In this document: piece by piece, positions 43,677-55,267 of the stretch
How positions within the stretch are numbered: the first letter of the stretch is position 1
Layout: each line of letters opens with the position of its first letter
Assembly (NCBI GenBank): GCA_030789695.1
Contig: CM061141.1
Location: forward strand, 201,737,600-201,801,599
From: Scilla litardierei
Lineage: Eukaryota; Streptophyta; Magnoliopsida; Asparagales; Asparagaceae
Reading direction: 5' to 3'
Length of the DNA stretch: 64,000 bases
Translations under genes and position numbers: made by a program
Notes under the pieces: generated by a model
What the model saw: only the letters and a program-made list of their open reading frames with translations
Database searches by the model: none
Told to the model about the DNA's origin: nothing

Positions 43677-46600
43677 GTGTGATCTTGGTTTGCGCTTTTC
43701 CTGCACGAGTTCTCTTTGACTCTGGTGCATCTATGTGCATCATTTCTCGGAGCTTCGTGGAGAGGCATTCCTTGTCGACTTCCTCTCTTCCCCAGAGTTG
43801 GAATATCGTCACAGGGAATGGTGTGATTTTGGTGCCTCGTGGGTGCAATTCCTGCCCGTTGGTGGTCTGTGGACACGAGCTGTATGCTGACTTTATTGTC
43901 CACGACATCACCAACTACGATGCTGTGCTTGGGATGGATTGGCTTGCGAGCTTCTACGCTACGATCGACTGTCGGAGGAAGAAGGTGGTGTTCGAGATTC
44001 CCGGACATCCAGTGTTTGAGTTCAGCCGTGGTACCAGTTCGCTTGGTCCGGTCAGGTTTCGGGCCAAGCCGGTGGAGGCTGTGGCTATGCTGATGGAGCA
44101 GGGTAGGCCTGCTGTGGTGCGTGAATTCGAGGACGTCTTCCCCGAGGAGATGTCTGGTCTGCCGCCCGATCGAGCTCTGGAATTTTCTATCGATCTGATT
44201 CCGGGAGCGCAGCCCATTTCGAAGGCACCTTACCGTATGGCTCCAGCGGAATTGGAGGAGTTGCGGAAGCAACTGGACGAGCTTTTGCAGAAGGGTTACA
44301 TTAATCCCAGTGTGTCTCCGTGGGGAGCACCGGTCCTGCTGGTGAAAAAGAAGGACGGTTCGCGTCGCATGTGCGTGGATTATCGAGAGCTGAATGCGGT
44401 GACCGTAAAGAATAAGTACACATTGCCGCGGATTGATGATATCTTTGATCAGCTGGGAGGATCGAGAGTATTTTCTAAGTTGGACCTAAGGAGTGGATAT
44501 CACCAGCTGAAGGTGAGGAAAGAGGATATTCCGAAGACGGCGTTCAGGACGAAGTATGGTCACTACGAGTTCGTGGTCATGCCTTTTGGTGTGACCAACG
44601 CGCCCGCAGTATTTATGAACCTGATGAATTTGATCTTCTATGACTATTTAGATAAGTTTGTCGTTATCTTCATTGACGACATTCTGATCTATTCTAAGTC
44701 AGAGGAGGAGCATGCGTCGCACTTGAGGACGGTATTGGAAATTCTGAGGAGGCATCGGTTGTATGCCAAGTATTCGAAGTGCGAGTTCTGGCTGGATAGA
44801 GTGGCTTTTCTTGGTCATGTGGTCTCGGGAGATGGCATATCTGTGGATCCGGAGAAGATCAAGGCCATCAGAGAGTGGCCGGTTCCACAGTCAGCGACTG
44901 AGATCAGGAGTTTTCTTGGGCTAGCAGGATATTATCGGCGTTTCATTAAGGATTTCTCCCGGATTACCGAACCGATGACTAAACTGACGAGGAAGGATAT
45001 ACCGTATGTTTGGTCCGATGCTTGTGAGGAGGCTTTTTCTGTTCTGAAGGAGAGATTAACGACTGCACCGGTTCTAGCAGTGCCTGATCGGAGTGGAGGA
45101 TTCGAGATCTTTTGCGATGCTTCTGGCAAGGGTCTTGGATGTGTGTTGCATCAGCATGGGCACGTGGTTGCATATGCTTCGCGCCAGCTCAAAACCCATG
45201 AGAAGAATTACCCGACGCACGACTTGGAGTTGGCTGCTGTCGTGTTTGCGCTGAAGATTTGGAGGCACTTTTTGCTGAGTGAGAAGGTGAAGATCTTCAC
45301 CGATCACAAAAGCTTGAAGTATATCTTTACACAGAAGGAGCTCAATATGCGACAGCGTCGATGGTTGGAGCTCATGGCAGATTACGAGATCGAGTTGCAG
45401 TATCACCCGGGAAAAGTGAATGTGGTTCCTGATGCGTTGAGTAGGCTTCCGGCGGTGATGATGTTGACTGCACAGTGGAGGTTACAGCAGGATTTCTGTG
45501 AGTCTGGTATGGAGATTGTACTTCCTGGAGGGGCTTCGTCGTTGATGTGTATGCAGATACAGTCGACGATCGTGGATCGGATCAAGGCAGGTCAGGCTGG
45601 AGATTCGAAGCTGAAGAGGATCCGTGAGCAGGTGGAAGCCGGTCTGCGGACTGACTTTCGGATTCATGAGGATGGCTCGCTGAGGTTTGGAGCCAGGTTG
45701 TGTGTGCCTGCGGGGGATATTAGAGAGGAGCTGTTGGTGGAGGCACACAGTTCGCCGTATTCTGTGCATCCTGGTGGGACCAAGATGTACAAGGACCTTC
45801 GTTTGAATTTCTGGTGGCATGGGATGAAGAGGAGCGTGGCTCGGAGTGTGGCCAAGTGCTTGGTTTGCCAGCAGGTTAAGGCGGAGCATCAGCGTACGGC
45901 AGGGTTGCTACAACCGCTTCCGATTCCGGAGTGGAAGTGGCAACATATCACTATGGACTTTGTGACTGGACTGCCTCGGAGTCCGAAGCAGAATGACGCG
46001 ATTTGGGTGATCGTAGACCGATTGACCAAATCCGCGCACTTTATTCCGTTCCGAGTAGGACAGTCCACTGAGGCGCTGGCGAGAAGATATATGGAGGTAA
46101 ATCCTTTTTACTTTCCATTTCTATTCTCTTTCCTAGAATAGTTAGTGATGTAACGTGTTTGTGCAGGAGATCGTTCGACTGCATGGAGTCCCTGTGAGTA
46201 TCGTGTCGGACAGAGACACGAGATTCACATCTCAGTTCTGGCAGAGTCTACAGAAGAGTTTGGGTACGAGTCTGAGTTTCAGCACGGCGTACCATCCGCA
46301 GACAGATGGCCAGTCCGAGAGGACGATCCAGATCTTGGAGGACATGCTAAGGGCGTGCATGTTAGACTTCAAGGGATCTTGGGAGGATCATCTCCATCAT
46401 GTGGAGTTTGCCTACAATAACAGCTACCAGGCGAGTATTGGCATGGCGCCATTCGCCGCGCTATACGGGAAGAAATGTCGATCGCCACTGAGCTGGGATG
46501 ACATTGGAGACAGGGAGCTGTTAGGACCAGAGATGATTGTGGAGGCTGTGGATGTTGTGAGGAACATCCGGGAGAAGCTGAGGATTGCGCAGGACCGTTT

Positions 46601-47072
46601 CAAGCATTGGGCAGATGCTAAACGGAGGCCTTTGGAGTTTCAGCCTGGGGATCACGTCTTTCTGAAGATCTCTCCGAATCGGGGAGTTATCCGATTTGGC
46701 AAGAGAGGCAAGCTGAGTCCGAGGTACATTGGGCCGTTTGACATCCTGGAGAGAGTTGGAGCTGTGGCTTATCGCTTGGCGTTGCCACCGTCACTGGAGG
46801 GAGTTCACGACGTGTTTCACGTATCTCAGTTACGTCGATACGTCAGTGATCCGTCCCATGCTGTGGATTTCTCGGAGATCACGGTTCGTCCGGATCTTAC
46901 CTATGACCAGCAGCCAGTTGAGATTTTGGATCGACGACAGAAGCAGCTGAGGAATAAGACTGTCGACTTGGTTCGAGTGCAGTGGTGTCATGGTTCCCCT
47001 GGGGAGTCTACCTGGGAGCGTGAGGATGACATGAGAGAGCGCTTCCCGCACTTGTTTCCGAGCAGTGATTGA
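43677..47072 (+). CDS. pol: Tk5 pol, intact: protease, RT, RNase H, integrase, chromodomain (intron 2 at 46097-46166)
   Basis: Numbering for the spliced 1,485-aa Gag-Pol. Protease: Asp392 in DSGAS. Reverse transcriptase: [17 protein letters not shown], then FIDD at 709-712. RNase H: Asp858 in FCDASGKG, plus DHKSL. Integrase: HHCC region ending CLVCQQ; catalytic Asp1138 (MDFVTGLP), Asp1199 (SDRDTRF) and Glu1235 (GQSERT), an exact D-X35-E. After [19 protein letters not shown] and [12 protein letters not shown] comes a chromodomain-like end ([33 protein letters not shown]), as in Tekay/Del chromoviruses, thought to steer insertion to heterochromatin. All catalytic residues present and no stop: likely active protein. 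Confidence 0.95.
46097..46166 (+). other. Tk5 intron 2 in integrase (70 nt)
   Basis: ATGGAG|GTAAAT donor and TTTGTGCAG|GAG acceptor, with a T-rich interior and an in-frame stop. Precise removal restores [10 protein letters not shown]. Confidence 0.85.
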
Positions 47073-47076
47073 TGTT

Positions 47077-47113
47077 GATTCCGAGGGCGGAATCATTCTT
47101 AAGGGGGGTAGGA
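47077..47113 (+). promoter_or_regulatory. Tk5 pre-PPT hairpin and polypurine tract
   Basis: GATTCCG-AGGG-CGGAATC (47077-47094) is a perfect 7-bp stem whose end pair differs from Tk1 in a compensated way. AAGGGGGGTAGGA runs to the LTR. Confidence 0.7.
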
Positions 47114-50053
47114 TGTAACGGCCACTTCTGGTCGTACGTTTTCTTGTGCGTATGTTGATTTGTGTGCGTATTTCCGTATTTGGTTTTATTATTGTAATTC
47201 CGTAGTTCCGACGCGTGACCGAACCCCGTATTCACGATCCTCTCGGAGGCGCGATCGCTCCGGTATCTTGTTTATAATTTTTGGATGTCGATAGGTCGAC
47301 ATGCTTTAACCTCATTATTAAAAATTAAATTTTATAATTAAAAAAAAAATTCAAATCTTGAACCTGATCGTTTCCTAAGGATATATATGTTTTTTTAAAC
47401 AAATCTGTTAGAAAATGATAATAATAATAATAAACTCTTTTTTTAAACTAACATATTAATCTAAACCTATCCTTTTAAAACCCAACAGCAACTTCTACCC
47501 ATTCTTCAAACCTGCGAATGTGTGTTTCTTAAAGGGATCAACCCAAATCCTATTGCTTAACTAAATCAAAAATAGTTTTAAACAGAATTCCAACTGACCC
47601 CACATACACGTCTCTCTCCCACGTCTCCACTCTCCCCACGTGGAGCATCTCCCCTTAACAGCTCTAGAGGGTCTACAATAACCTAAACCCTAGACTTCTC
47701 CTCACTGCTCTCAGCCTCTTCAAATTTTATAACCCAAAATTTTCCCCTAGGCTCACGTGTGCTCTGCCGACCCTCAGCCTCGTTCGGCGTGCCTACAACC
47801 TCCCCGAAACCCAAACCACCGCCTTAACCTGACTTCGTCTCCTCCCGAATGATCTCCACTCGCCGTTGCCCTGCGCTCAGAGTCACTGCGCCACCGTCTG
47901 CATCCATCACCGTCGGGGCCGCTGCAGTAACGCCTCCGTCCATCGCCGTTTTCTCCTGCTAGGTCGACAGAACGAATCGAAACACGTAAGTAAAAATTTA
48001 TATCATATACCGTCAGTTATCTCGTTGATGCCTGAATAAAATGACTTGTTTTCAAGGTCTGGAAGAGTATTTGCATGCCAAAGCATCATTAATCATTGTC
48101 AACACATCCTAATGTCTACTTTGTTGCTTAATTGTTCTGACCATTACTGTTCAGAGATTTAGTGAAGAATGCTTTTTGATCTCCACCTGGAAATGCCTTA
48201 GATTGGTGAACATGGCCAATGTACATGACGTCTAAGTGCATTGCACTGACATACATTATTATTTTTAAATCCAGTCAAGTTGTAAATCTCATTTATGTGA
48301 CAATGACAAGCTACAAATAATATACAAATATTGCTTAAATTGTTGTAGTCTTGTTAGGCTGTATGATATTTACCCAACCCAACTTCTTTACGGTTCGTTG
48401 TTTGGCCTGCATAGTCTATATTTTTTAAATGTATGTTAGCCAGTCAATGCCGAGGAACAAAGAAAATCTTGAGGATCCTTTGAATCAACTAAATTAGATA
48501 TAATGGGACCATTTATTGTTACCGGACACCTATCTGTGATTTAGAAAAATGTTCGTTTAAATGTTGGCACTATCAGTTTTGGACTTCATTAAACATATAA
48601 TTTAGTTTATGACGTAAGCTAGTACACAACTCCTAATATAAATGTTAAAATGACATTAATATTCTGTAACCTTAACAGAATGCAATGCTTCTAACATGTG
48701 GGTAGTATCACTACTAGCAGTATATTACATAATGGTTAGTTTGATTATATGGTACAAACACCACCCGATGGTAGAGAACTTAATGGTTAAAAAGATTACT
48801 ATTAAATTATGTTGGGTCGAACCTAATTCATTATTATGTTTAATCAAAACAGAGAACCAGTCGTCCCATAACGTATCGTTTGTCGAGACGAATCCACGTC
48901 ATCCGACATCACCGAAATCAGGCAAGTGAAACTTGCCAACTTTTCTTTAGGCCATGTCTTTAGGCCAATTCCTCGTACTAGCGTGAAAGAGACTAGATCG
49001 TGAAATGATAGCGATCTAGGCGCAACTTTGTGATCTAGCTTGACAACGAAGCTAGATCCGACACATTGCCATATCATTTATGCATTGATATCTGTCATGT
49101 TTAAATTCCTTAACTGTACGCATTTGAATTGTTAACTGCCATGCATTGCATCGTACATGTCATCCTAGTTAAACTTGCATCGTAGCACACGCTACACTAC
49201 TTGTACAATCCATGTTTCCATGTTACCGGCTAGGCACCCGTTATGCGGGCATAACCCTACGCCATCCGTGTTAAAAACACTTCCTGGCTCGTGATCCAGA
49301 AGCGAGCATTCCGTGTTCGGGGGTAATGCCCTGGCTCGACACACGTGGAGGGGTAGGGATAAACGGTCACTTGAGTGTAAGAGTTGGCCCGTACAGCCAC
49401 TCTAGCCAAAGGACGGAATCTCTGTGCACGACGTGATTACAATTCCAGTACTTGTCTTTTACTTGTATAATTGCCATGCCATGTCATTTGTCAATTTATT
49501 TCCATGTCATACTTTACTTTAGAACTGTTAGGTTGTTTTACCTTTCTTTTATAGTTCCTTGCACAAGTCTTTTTAGACTTGCTGACATGTGCCCCTTCTC
49601 TTTGGGTGACGCATGTTAGTTGCTGAGCCAGAGACAGTTGCGGAGGGTGACGAGTTCGTGGAGTTCGTGCCCGAACCTGTTGGTGACGTGGAGTACGAAG
49701 ATACCGGTGATCAATCTTAGAGATCTCCCGTACTTTTCCTTGTTAGCTGTGGTTGTCGGTGAGTAGCACCGTTTTGTTAGTTTCTTTTGGCCATGCTAGG
49801 CCTTGTACCTTTGACTCTTTTGGTTTGCCTGGTGGCATTTCTGGTTGTGGACTTTTGTTGGACTATGAGCTGGTATAATGTTTTATTATTTGTCTCCCTT
49901 TTGCTATTATTATTATTGTTGTTCTGAGTCACATTACAGGGACCTGCTACTTCGTCTTATTTGTCGCTTAACGGACTTGCGGCTTTGCAGCCCCAAGTCC
50001 GTGCGGACCTTCTCACGCTTCGCCTCCATTTTTTTGGGAAGCGGGGCGTGACA
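47114..50053 (+). repeat. Tk5 3' LTR (2,940 bp)
   Basis: Near-identical to the 5' LTR (one T fewer in a run near the end, plus a few substitutions). It carries the microORF at 49613. Confidence 0.96.
49613..49720 (+). CDS. LTR acidic microORF (35 aa), Tk5 3' LTR
   Basis: Same sequence as the copy at 41841; ATG 49613, TAG 49718-49720. Confidence 0.55.
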   Translation: MLVAEPETVAEGDEFVEFVPEPVGDVEYEDTGDQS

Positions 50054-50058
50054 TGTTT

Positions 50059-50465
50059 GCTGACGCCGAGCCCGAGCTTGTGTTTGACGGGGAGTACGTG
50101 GACACTGGGGACCAGTCCTAGTGTCTTTGTTGTGTTTTCCTTTTGTTTAGACTGATGTTTTGTTGTCGGTGCGTAGCACCTATACTTTGTTATGTTGTTG
50201 CTTTTGTTGGCCTTGTTCTGGGCCTTTAGACTCTTTCTTTTAGCCTGGTGGCTTTTCTGGATGTTGGACTTATTTTCGTGTTGGACAATTATGAGATGTG
50301 AGAATTTTATTTCTGTCTCTCCTTGTGTTATTATTGTTGTTCCGTTTGTGGTTACAGAGACCTGCTTATGTTTATTGACGCTTATCGGGTTTGGGGCTTC
50401 ACAGCTCCACTCTCGTGCAGACCTTTTCACGTCTCGCCTCCATTTTAGGGAAGCGGGTCGTGACA
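50059..50465 (+). repeat. Tk4 3' LTR, second part
   Basis: It follows the second TGTTT copy and completes the Tk4 LTR, including the microORF end (50059-50121), the U5 pairing arm and the terminal hairpin; it ends GTGACA before TACAT. Confidence 0.95.
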
Positions 50466-50470
50466 TACAT

Positions 50471-51097
50471 CAAACCAAGTATGTGACATACACAGGGGAG
50501 CTAATTAAGCGATTCGGGATGAAATCGTCTTTAAGCAAAAGGACTCACATGAGTACTACAACCCAACTACACACAGATGAGAACGGAAAAGATGTAGACG
50601 TTCGTCTGTATCGAGGTATGATTGGTAGCTTGTTCTATTTAACTGCTAGATATAACCGATATCATGTTTTCCGTATACTTGTGTGCTAGATATCAAGCTG
50701 GACCTAAGGAGTCACCCTTGATTGCGATTAAACGAATCTTTCGTTATCTCAATCATTCACTATATTATGGGTTACTTTACCCTAAATCTAGCACATATGA
50801 GGCGGATCTCATATAGTGATGCCGACTTTACCGGATGCAAATCCGATAGGAAGAGTACTAGTGGCACTTGCCATTTCTAGGAAATTCCCTAGTTTCTTTT
50901 TTCTCCAAGAAACAGAACTCAGTATCATTATCCACGACTGAAGCGGAATATATTGCCGCGGGTCTTCAATGTGCACAAGTTCTTTGGATGAGACACACTC
51001 TTAAAGACTATGGTGTGAATTGTGATCCTTGCCCTCTTATGGTTGATAACCAAAGTGCTATATGTCTTTCCAAGAATCCAGTACATCACTCCCGTAC
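50471..51097 (+). pseudogene. pol: Ty1/copia (Sirevirus-like) pol relic, right part (RT end, RNase H)
   Basis: Continues the 28817-29839 relic beyond Tk4. It reads GELIKRFGMKSS, YRGMIGSLFYLTA, ESHLIAIKRIFRYLNHS, then the copia RNase H core SDADFTGCKSDRKSTSGTCH and SKKQNSVSLSTTEAEYIAAG. Several frame changes and stops break it. It ends at HHSRT, where an unrelated LTR start (TGTAACAGCC, 51098) cuts in. Between the two halves the RT active-site stretch (YVDD) is missing, as if deleted before Tk4 arrived. Confidence 0.85.
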
Positions 51098-53264
51098 TGT
51101 AACAGCCTGTTTTCATCGATACGTAATTCGTACGTTTAGTTAGTATAGAGAGATATTAGAGGTTTTACCATATATGTTTTTATAGTATTATAATAATAGC
51201 TCGAGCATGCGACTTAGCGATCACGTCTATATCTGCTCTAAATTTTGGTTGATGTTGGTTGCAGGTGCAAATTGTAATTATATATTGGCCACATCGATCT
51301 CCCATAGTCCAATCTGAACGAAATCAATTCTTCGGATCGAATCTTAACCCAATAATCCCAACTAAATTGATTCCTGCTAATCCAATCTTAACCAACATCA
51401 TAAACCGAGTGAATGATCATATCAAACCCAAATATATCAGAGATCCTAACCGAATAAAATTATCATTGACCCTCCTTATCTAATCCTAATAAGTGTTACA
51501 CCCAAACCCAATTATGATCTAAACAGGTTGATTAATCATATCTTAATCAAACTCTTTTTCTCCTTATAACATTATACCTTCCAAATTTAAGCTTCTATCA
51601 AATCTAAACAGATATTTGTTGTTATAATAAAACGCTTACTGTTAAACTATCTCTTTTTAAATTAAAACCCACTCAAATCGTAGCAACCGCCCCCACGTAC
51701 GCATGGAATCCCGCTCTCATCTCTCCACGGTCTCACGCTGAGGAACCCAACAACCCACGTTCTCCAAGTAAACAACCCCGCACGTACCTTCACCCTTTTC
51801 TTCTTAAACTCAGCTCCCTAGGTTCTGAACCTGCCCTCTCCGTTCTCCTTCACTTCTTCTTATAACACACATAAGCCTCGCTCTTCTCCACGCCCTCAGC
51901 CACTTTCATTCACCTCAAAGCCCTGACAGCCTCGTCGGTGTATTCCTCAAACCCCAAGCTCGCCTCCCTTCTCACATTTCATCGACGGGCTCTTCGCGTG
52001 CTTCCGCCGGACCCCAGCGCCAAGATCTCCCCTTTCGGACCACCGCCAATGTCTCCAGGCCACCGCCACTTTTCCGGCGTCCAGCTCTGTTCGAAACAGA
52101 GGAACCCCACCCTGTGAGCAACCTCCCCCTCCTTCTCCGATCACCTCCAGCGAGCCCAGATGACCCGCAGTCTGCACCTCCCCACTGCTGACCGAAGCCC
52201 CTCTCACCTGTGATCTCCCCTCCGATGACACCTTACCTCCCTCGCCGTCCCTTCAGCACCGTCACGGCCCGATCCACCAGAGCGACACCCTCTTCCCTCG
52301 TCTTGCTTCCTGCACGAGCCCAACCATCGGCAGGTCGTCGCTCCTCCCAGATCTCATCGGCTGCCACCTCTGACAAGCCACCTTGTCCCATCGATCAGTA
52401 GTATCCCCTACGGACGTTCTCCCCGTGGCAGTCCAAGCCTCCAATGCCCTGCGCCTTGCCGCGGTGACCTCTCGTCGCTGCCCTTCATTTCGCAACTGTC
52501 GCTCATCTCCTGTCCATTATCACTCGCCCCTTGCTCCACCCATTTCACTCTCTCCTCTCCGACACTCCGTACATCCCGAGCGCCTCCCCCAGTCGCCCCT
52601 CCATCCGTAGGCGATCGAACCCATCTCCGGCAGCCCACCACACCGCCTTCCTCCTCACTACACCGCTTCCTCTCTCGGCGAAAACCACCCACCACAACCA
52701 TTCGCTATCCAAACTTCGACAACAACCCCACTCGCACCACCGACACCACCACTGCCCAGTCACCTTCGCTAGCAGCGTCCAGCCCGCCTTAGACCGTGCA
52801 CTTCCGTCGACGCCGACGCCCAAACACCGTCGAACGCACCTGCCATCGCGAACAACGTCATGGAGATCATTCATCTGCAAACCCACGCGAACATCAATAC
52901 ATACGTTTAATGTGAAGGTTAGGTTCTCCATGCGACATATCGCTTACCTCATTCTTATAGCACTGTGCATAGGTGTTAAGTTTATAGTCGCCAGTAATTT
53001 AGTTTTGTATCAGCAAGTAAGTACGATAGTACCACTCATTGATTTATAACATGGGTTAGCTTTTTTTATGTCAGTTCTAATAATATAGGAATCAGTATAA
53101 GTAATGTATCAGTAAGTTAATTTTTGCACATATTGTTAGCTAGTAATTAGTGCTTTATGAATCAGCATATTGATAACATTACAAGTTATATTGTCAGTTA
53201 GCTCATAATCATAATGCTAATTAACTTAGCAGATAGTTATGTTATTATAATAGTTTTATGAATT
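51098..53264 (+). repeat. LTR X: 5' part of a TGTAACAGCC-type LTR
   Basis: It starts TGTAACAGCC within the copia frame, like the TGTAAC start of the other LTRs. The first part is AT-rich; 51700-52880 is C- and T-rich like the promoter-proximal leader of Tk5. No gene: the overlapping ORFs are Ser/Pro/His-rich artefacts present on both strands. LTR Y cuts it at 53264; the rest is outside the window. Confidence 0.5.
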
Positions 53265-55267
53265 TGTAACGGCCACTGTCCGGTCGTACATATTTTGGTG
53301 CATATGTTATCCCGTATGAGTATTTTCGTATTTTTGTTTTATTGTTGTGTTCCGTAGTCCGGACGCGCAACTGAACCCCATATCCACGATCCTTTCGGAG
53401 GCGCGAACGCTCCGGTACCTTCGTTGTAATTTTTGGACGTCGAGGGCACAACCCACTTAAATCATTTTTACCTTATAATTTTTTTAAGTAAAAAACATTG
53501 TCATCCTTTGGGAGTTCTGTATGTTCTTTTTGTCAAAACAAACCTGTGCTTATTTGTTTCCCTTTTAGCAAAACGTGTATACAATTTTAATAACCCTAGG
53601 CTCCCACAGGCCTTCATCACCTTTAACCCGTACAAAAAAAACCCAACTGTACATGTGAACCTTAGACCCAGGTCCCCACGTGATGCCTTTCAAAACCCCA
53701 CGTCAAAAAGGAAAACTTTATAAATAAACCTATATGAAGCAACCCTAAGCCTAACCCTAGGCAAACAACCTGAGACCCTAAGCTTTTTAAAAAAATCCTA
53801 GAGGCCTTTCTCAGCCGCAGCTCTTATCCAAAACCCTACACAAAACAACCCACAGGCTAACAAGACCCTTCTCCTATATATTTCTATACCTAGGCTATCA
53901 ATAAGAAAAAAACCCTAGGCTATCAATCAGCAACCTAGCCGCCTCCCCTTACTTTTCTCCCTCCCCATTCACGCAAGGACCCCCGCAGCCCGAGCTCTCC
54001 CACGGCCTCATCTCCTTCCCCACACAACCAACCCGAGTTTCTCCTCCTCCCTTCTCTCCCTTACTTACCCTCTCCACAGCCGCAACCCAAACCCCTGCCC
54101 GAGCTCCTCCTCCTTCTCCGAGATCTCCTCACCCACACCAACTTCTCCACGGCCAGAGCTTCCCCCGGGCCGACACAAAAGCCCAGGCCGTGCTCCTCCC
54201 ATCTTCTCCACGGCCAGAGAGCCTCCCACGGCCTGCAACCACCCAAGCTCCATCACCTTCATCTCCACGGCCAACTGCTCCTTCATCTCCACGCTTACAC
54301 AACTCCAGGCCGTTCACCCCTTCGCAGTCCACACAAAATAGCCCGCACCTTCATCCACCGCTCAGATCTGATGTCCACAGCCCCGGAGCTCGCTGACGGC
54401 CGCCGTCCGTCGTCTACTCGCTGACCGCAACAAGTTCAGAGCCCGAACGTCGAAGTTTCAGCACCGTACGCGTCGTCGTTACTCGTGGACGTCATCCGAC
54501 CCCTCGCTTCACCCCAGGTTGGTAGATCTACCCCCTAAAACTCTCAACCCACACCGTAAAGTAGAGAAACCTAATAAAACATGTTGATTAGACGTCGTAG
54601 GAGCTCTTGCAAATCTGACCTGAACTGAAAAACGACAATTCTGATTTTATTTTATGCCAAAACAGCGAACCGAACCTTCCACGGTGTAGTACTCGTCGAG
54701 ACGATTCCAACGACACCAAGAACGTCAAAAGCAGGCGAGTATATGATTTGTTATGATTTTTAGAAGTTTCGGCACGTTTACGCCGCCTTCATGTAATGCT
54801 GGATAACCTGAAATTATGACGTGAAATAACGTAGGAAAGTGACACTATAATAACCAGGACAAAATTTGGGATCCAACGGTATATCATACGATACATCCCC
54901 ATTTTAAACACTAAGAGAAAAAAATCGTTTCTGTAGCAAGTTGAACTAAAAGGACGTAATCGTCATTATTTGAAATTACGGAAACGGTCGTTCGACCCGT
55001 TTCTGTTTTGCAGAACTGTCACTATAAAACTTTAATATTGATAACAGTAAAATTCAGTGAGTCTTGACATGATTAACAATATGGACATCGTGAAATCGTG
55101 TGCCTCGAAGGCGGTATCGTGATATTGTGATGTCGTGTGAGTCGACTAGGCCGGCTCGTGTTCCGGCAAAACTTTTGGGTGGGGTTAGGGTTGAGCGGCC
55201 ACTGGGCGTATGAAAGGTACTCTCCTCAAGAACACCACCCGACGCAGTGGGTTAGTGTCAATCACGG
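53265..55267 (+). repeat. LTR Y: 5' part of a TGTAACGGCC-type LTR, related to Tk5
   Basis: The first 170 bp align with the Tk5 LTR start (TGTAACGGCCAC, then CCACGATCC and TCGGAGGCGCGA). A TATATATTTC box is near 53875, a C-rich leader follows to about 54500, and a region near 54690 matches Tk5 (TCGTCGAGACGA). Tk6 interrupts it at 55267. No coding sequence seen. Confidence 0.6.

Larger units (their letters stand above)
39342..50053 (+). mobile_element. Tk5: complete, coding-intact chromovirus, TSD TGTTT
   Basis: LTRs 39342-42282 (2,941 bp) and 47114-50053 (2,940 bp). TGTTT flanks it at 39337-39341 and 50054-50058. I see fewer than about ten LTR differences, roughly 0.3%, the youngest in the window; it sits inside Tk4, as expected. 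All three exons are open (1132 + 2420 + 906 nt = 1,485 aa after splicing). The best candidate for an autonomous, possibly active, element. Confidence 0.96.
29840..50465 (+). mobile_element. Tk4: chromovirus with TSD TACAT, 3' LTR split by Tk5
   Basis: The 5' LTR is 29840-32379 (2,540 bp). The 3' LTR is 37209-39341 plus 50059-50465, which also totals 2,540 bp after removing Tk5 and one copy of its TSD. TACAT flanks the element at 29835-29839 and 50466-50470. Exon lengths equal those of the intact Tk5, but pol carries four nonsense changes. LTR divergence is about 1% by eye. Confidence 0.95.

Noticed and set aside
51947..53049. Several ORFs on both strands (up to 172 aa)
   Set aside because: They are Ser/Pro/His/Arg-rich readings of a C- and T-rich LTR leader, mutually overlapping, without homology features.
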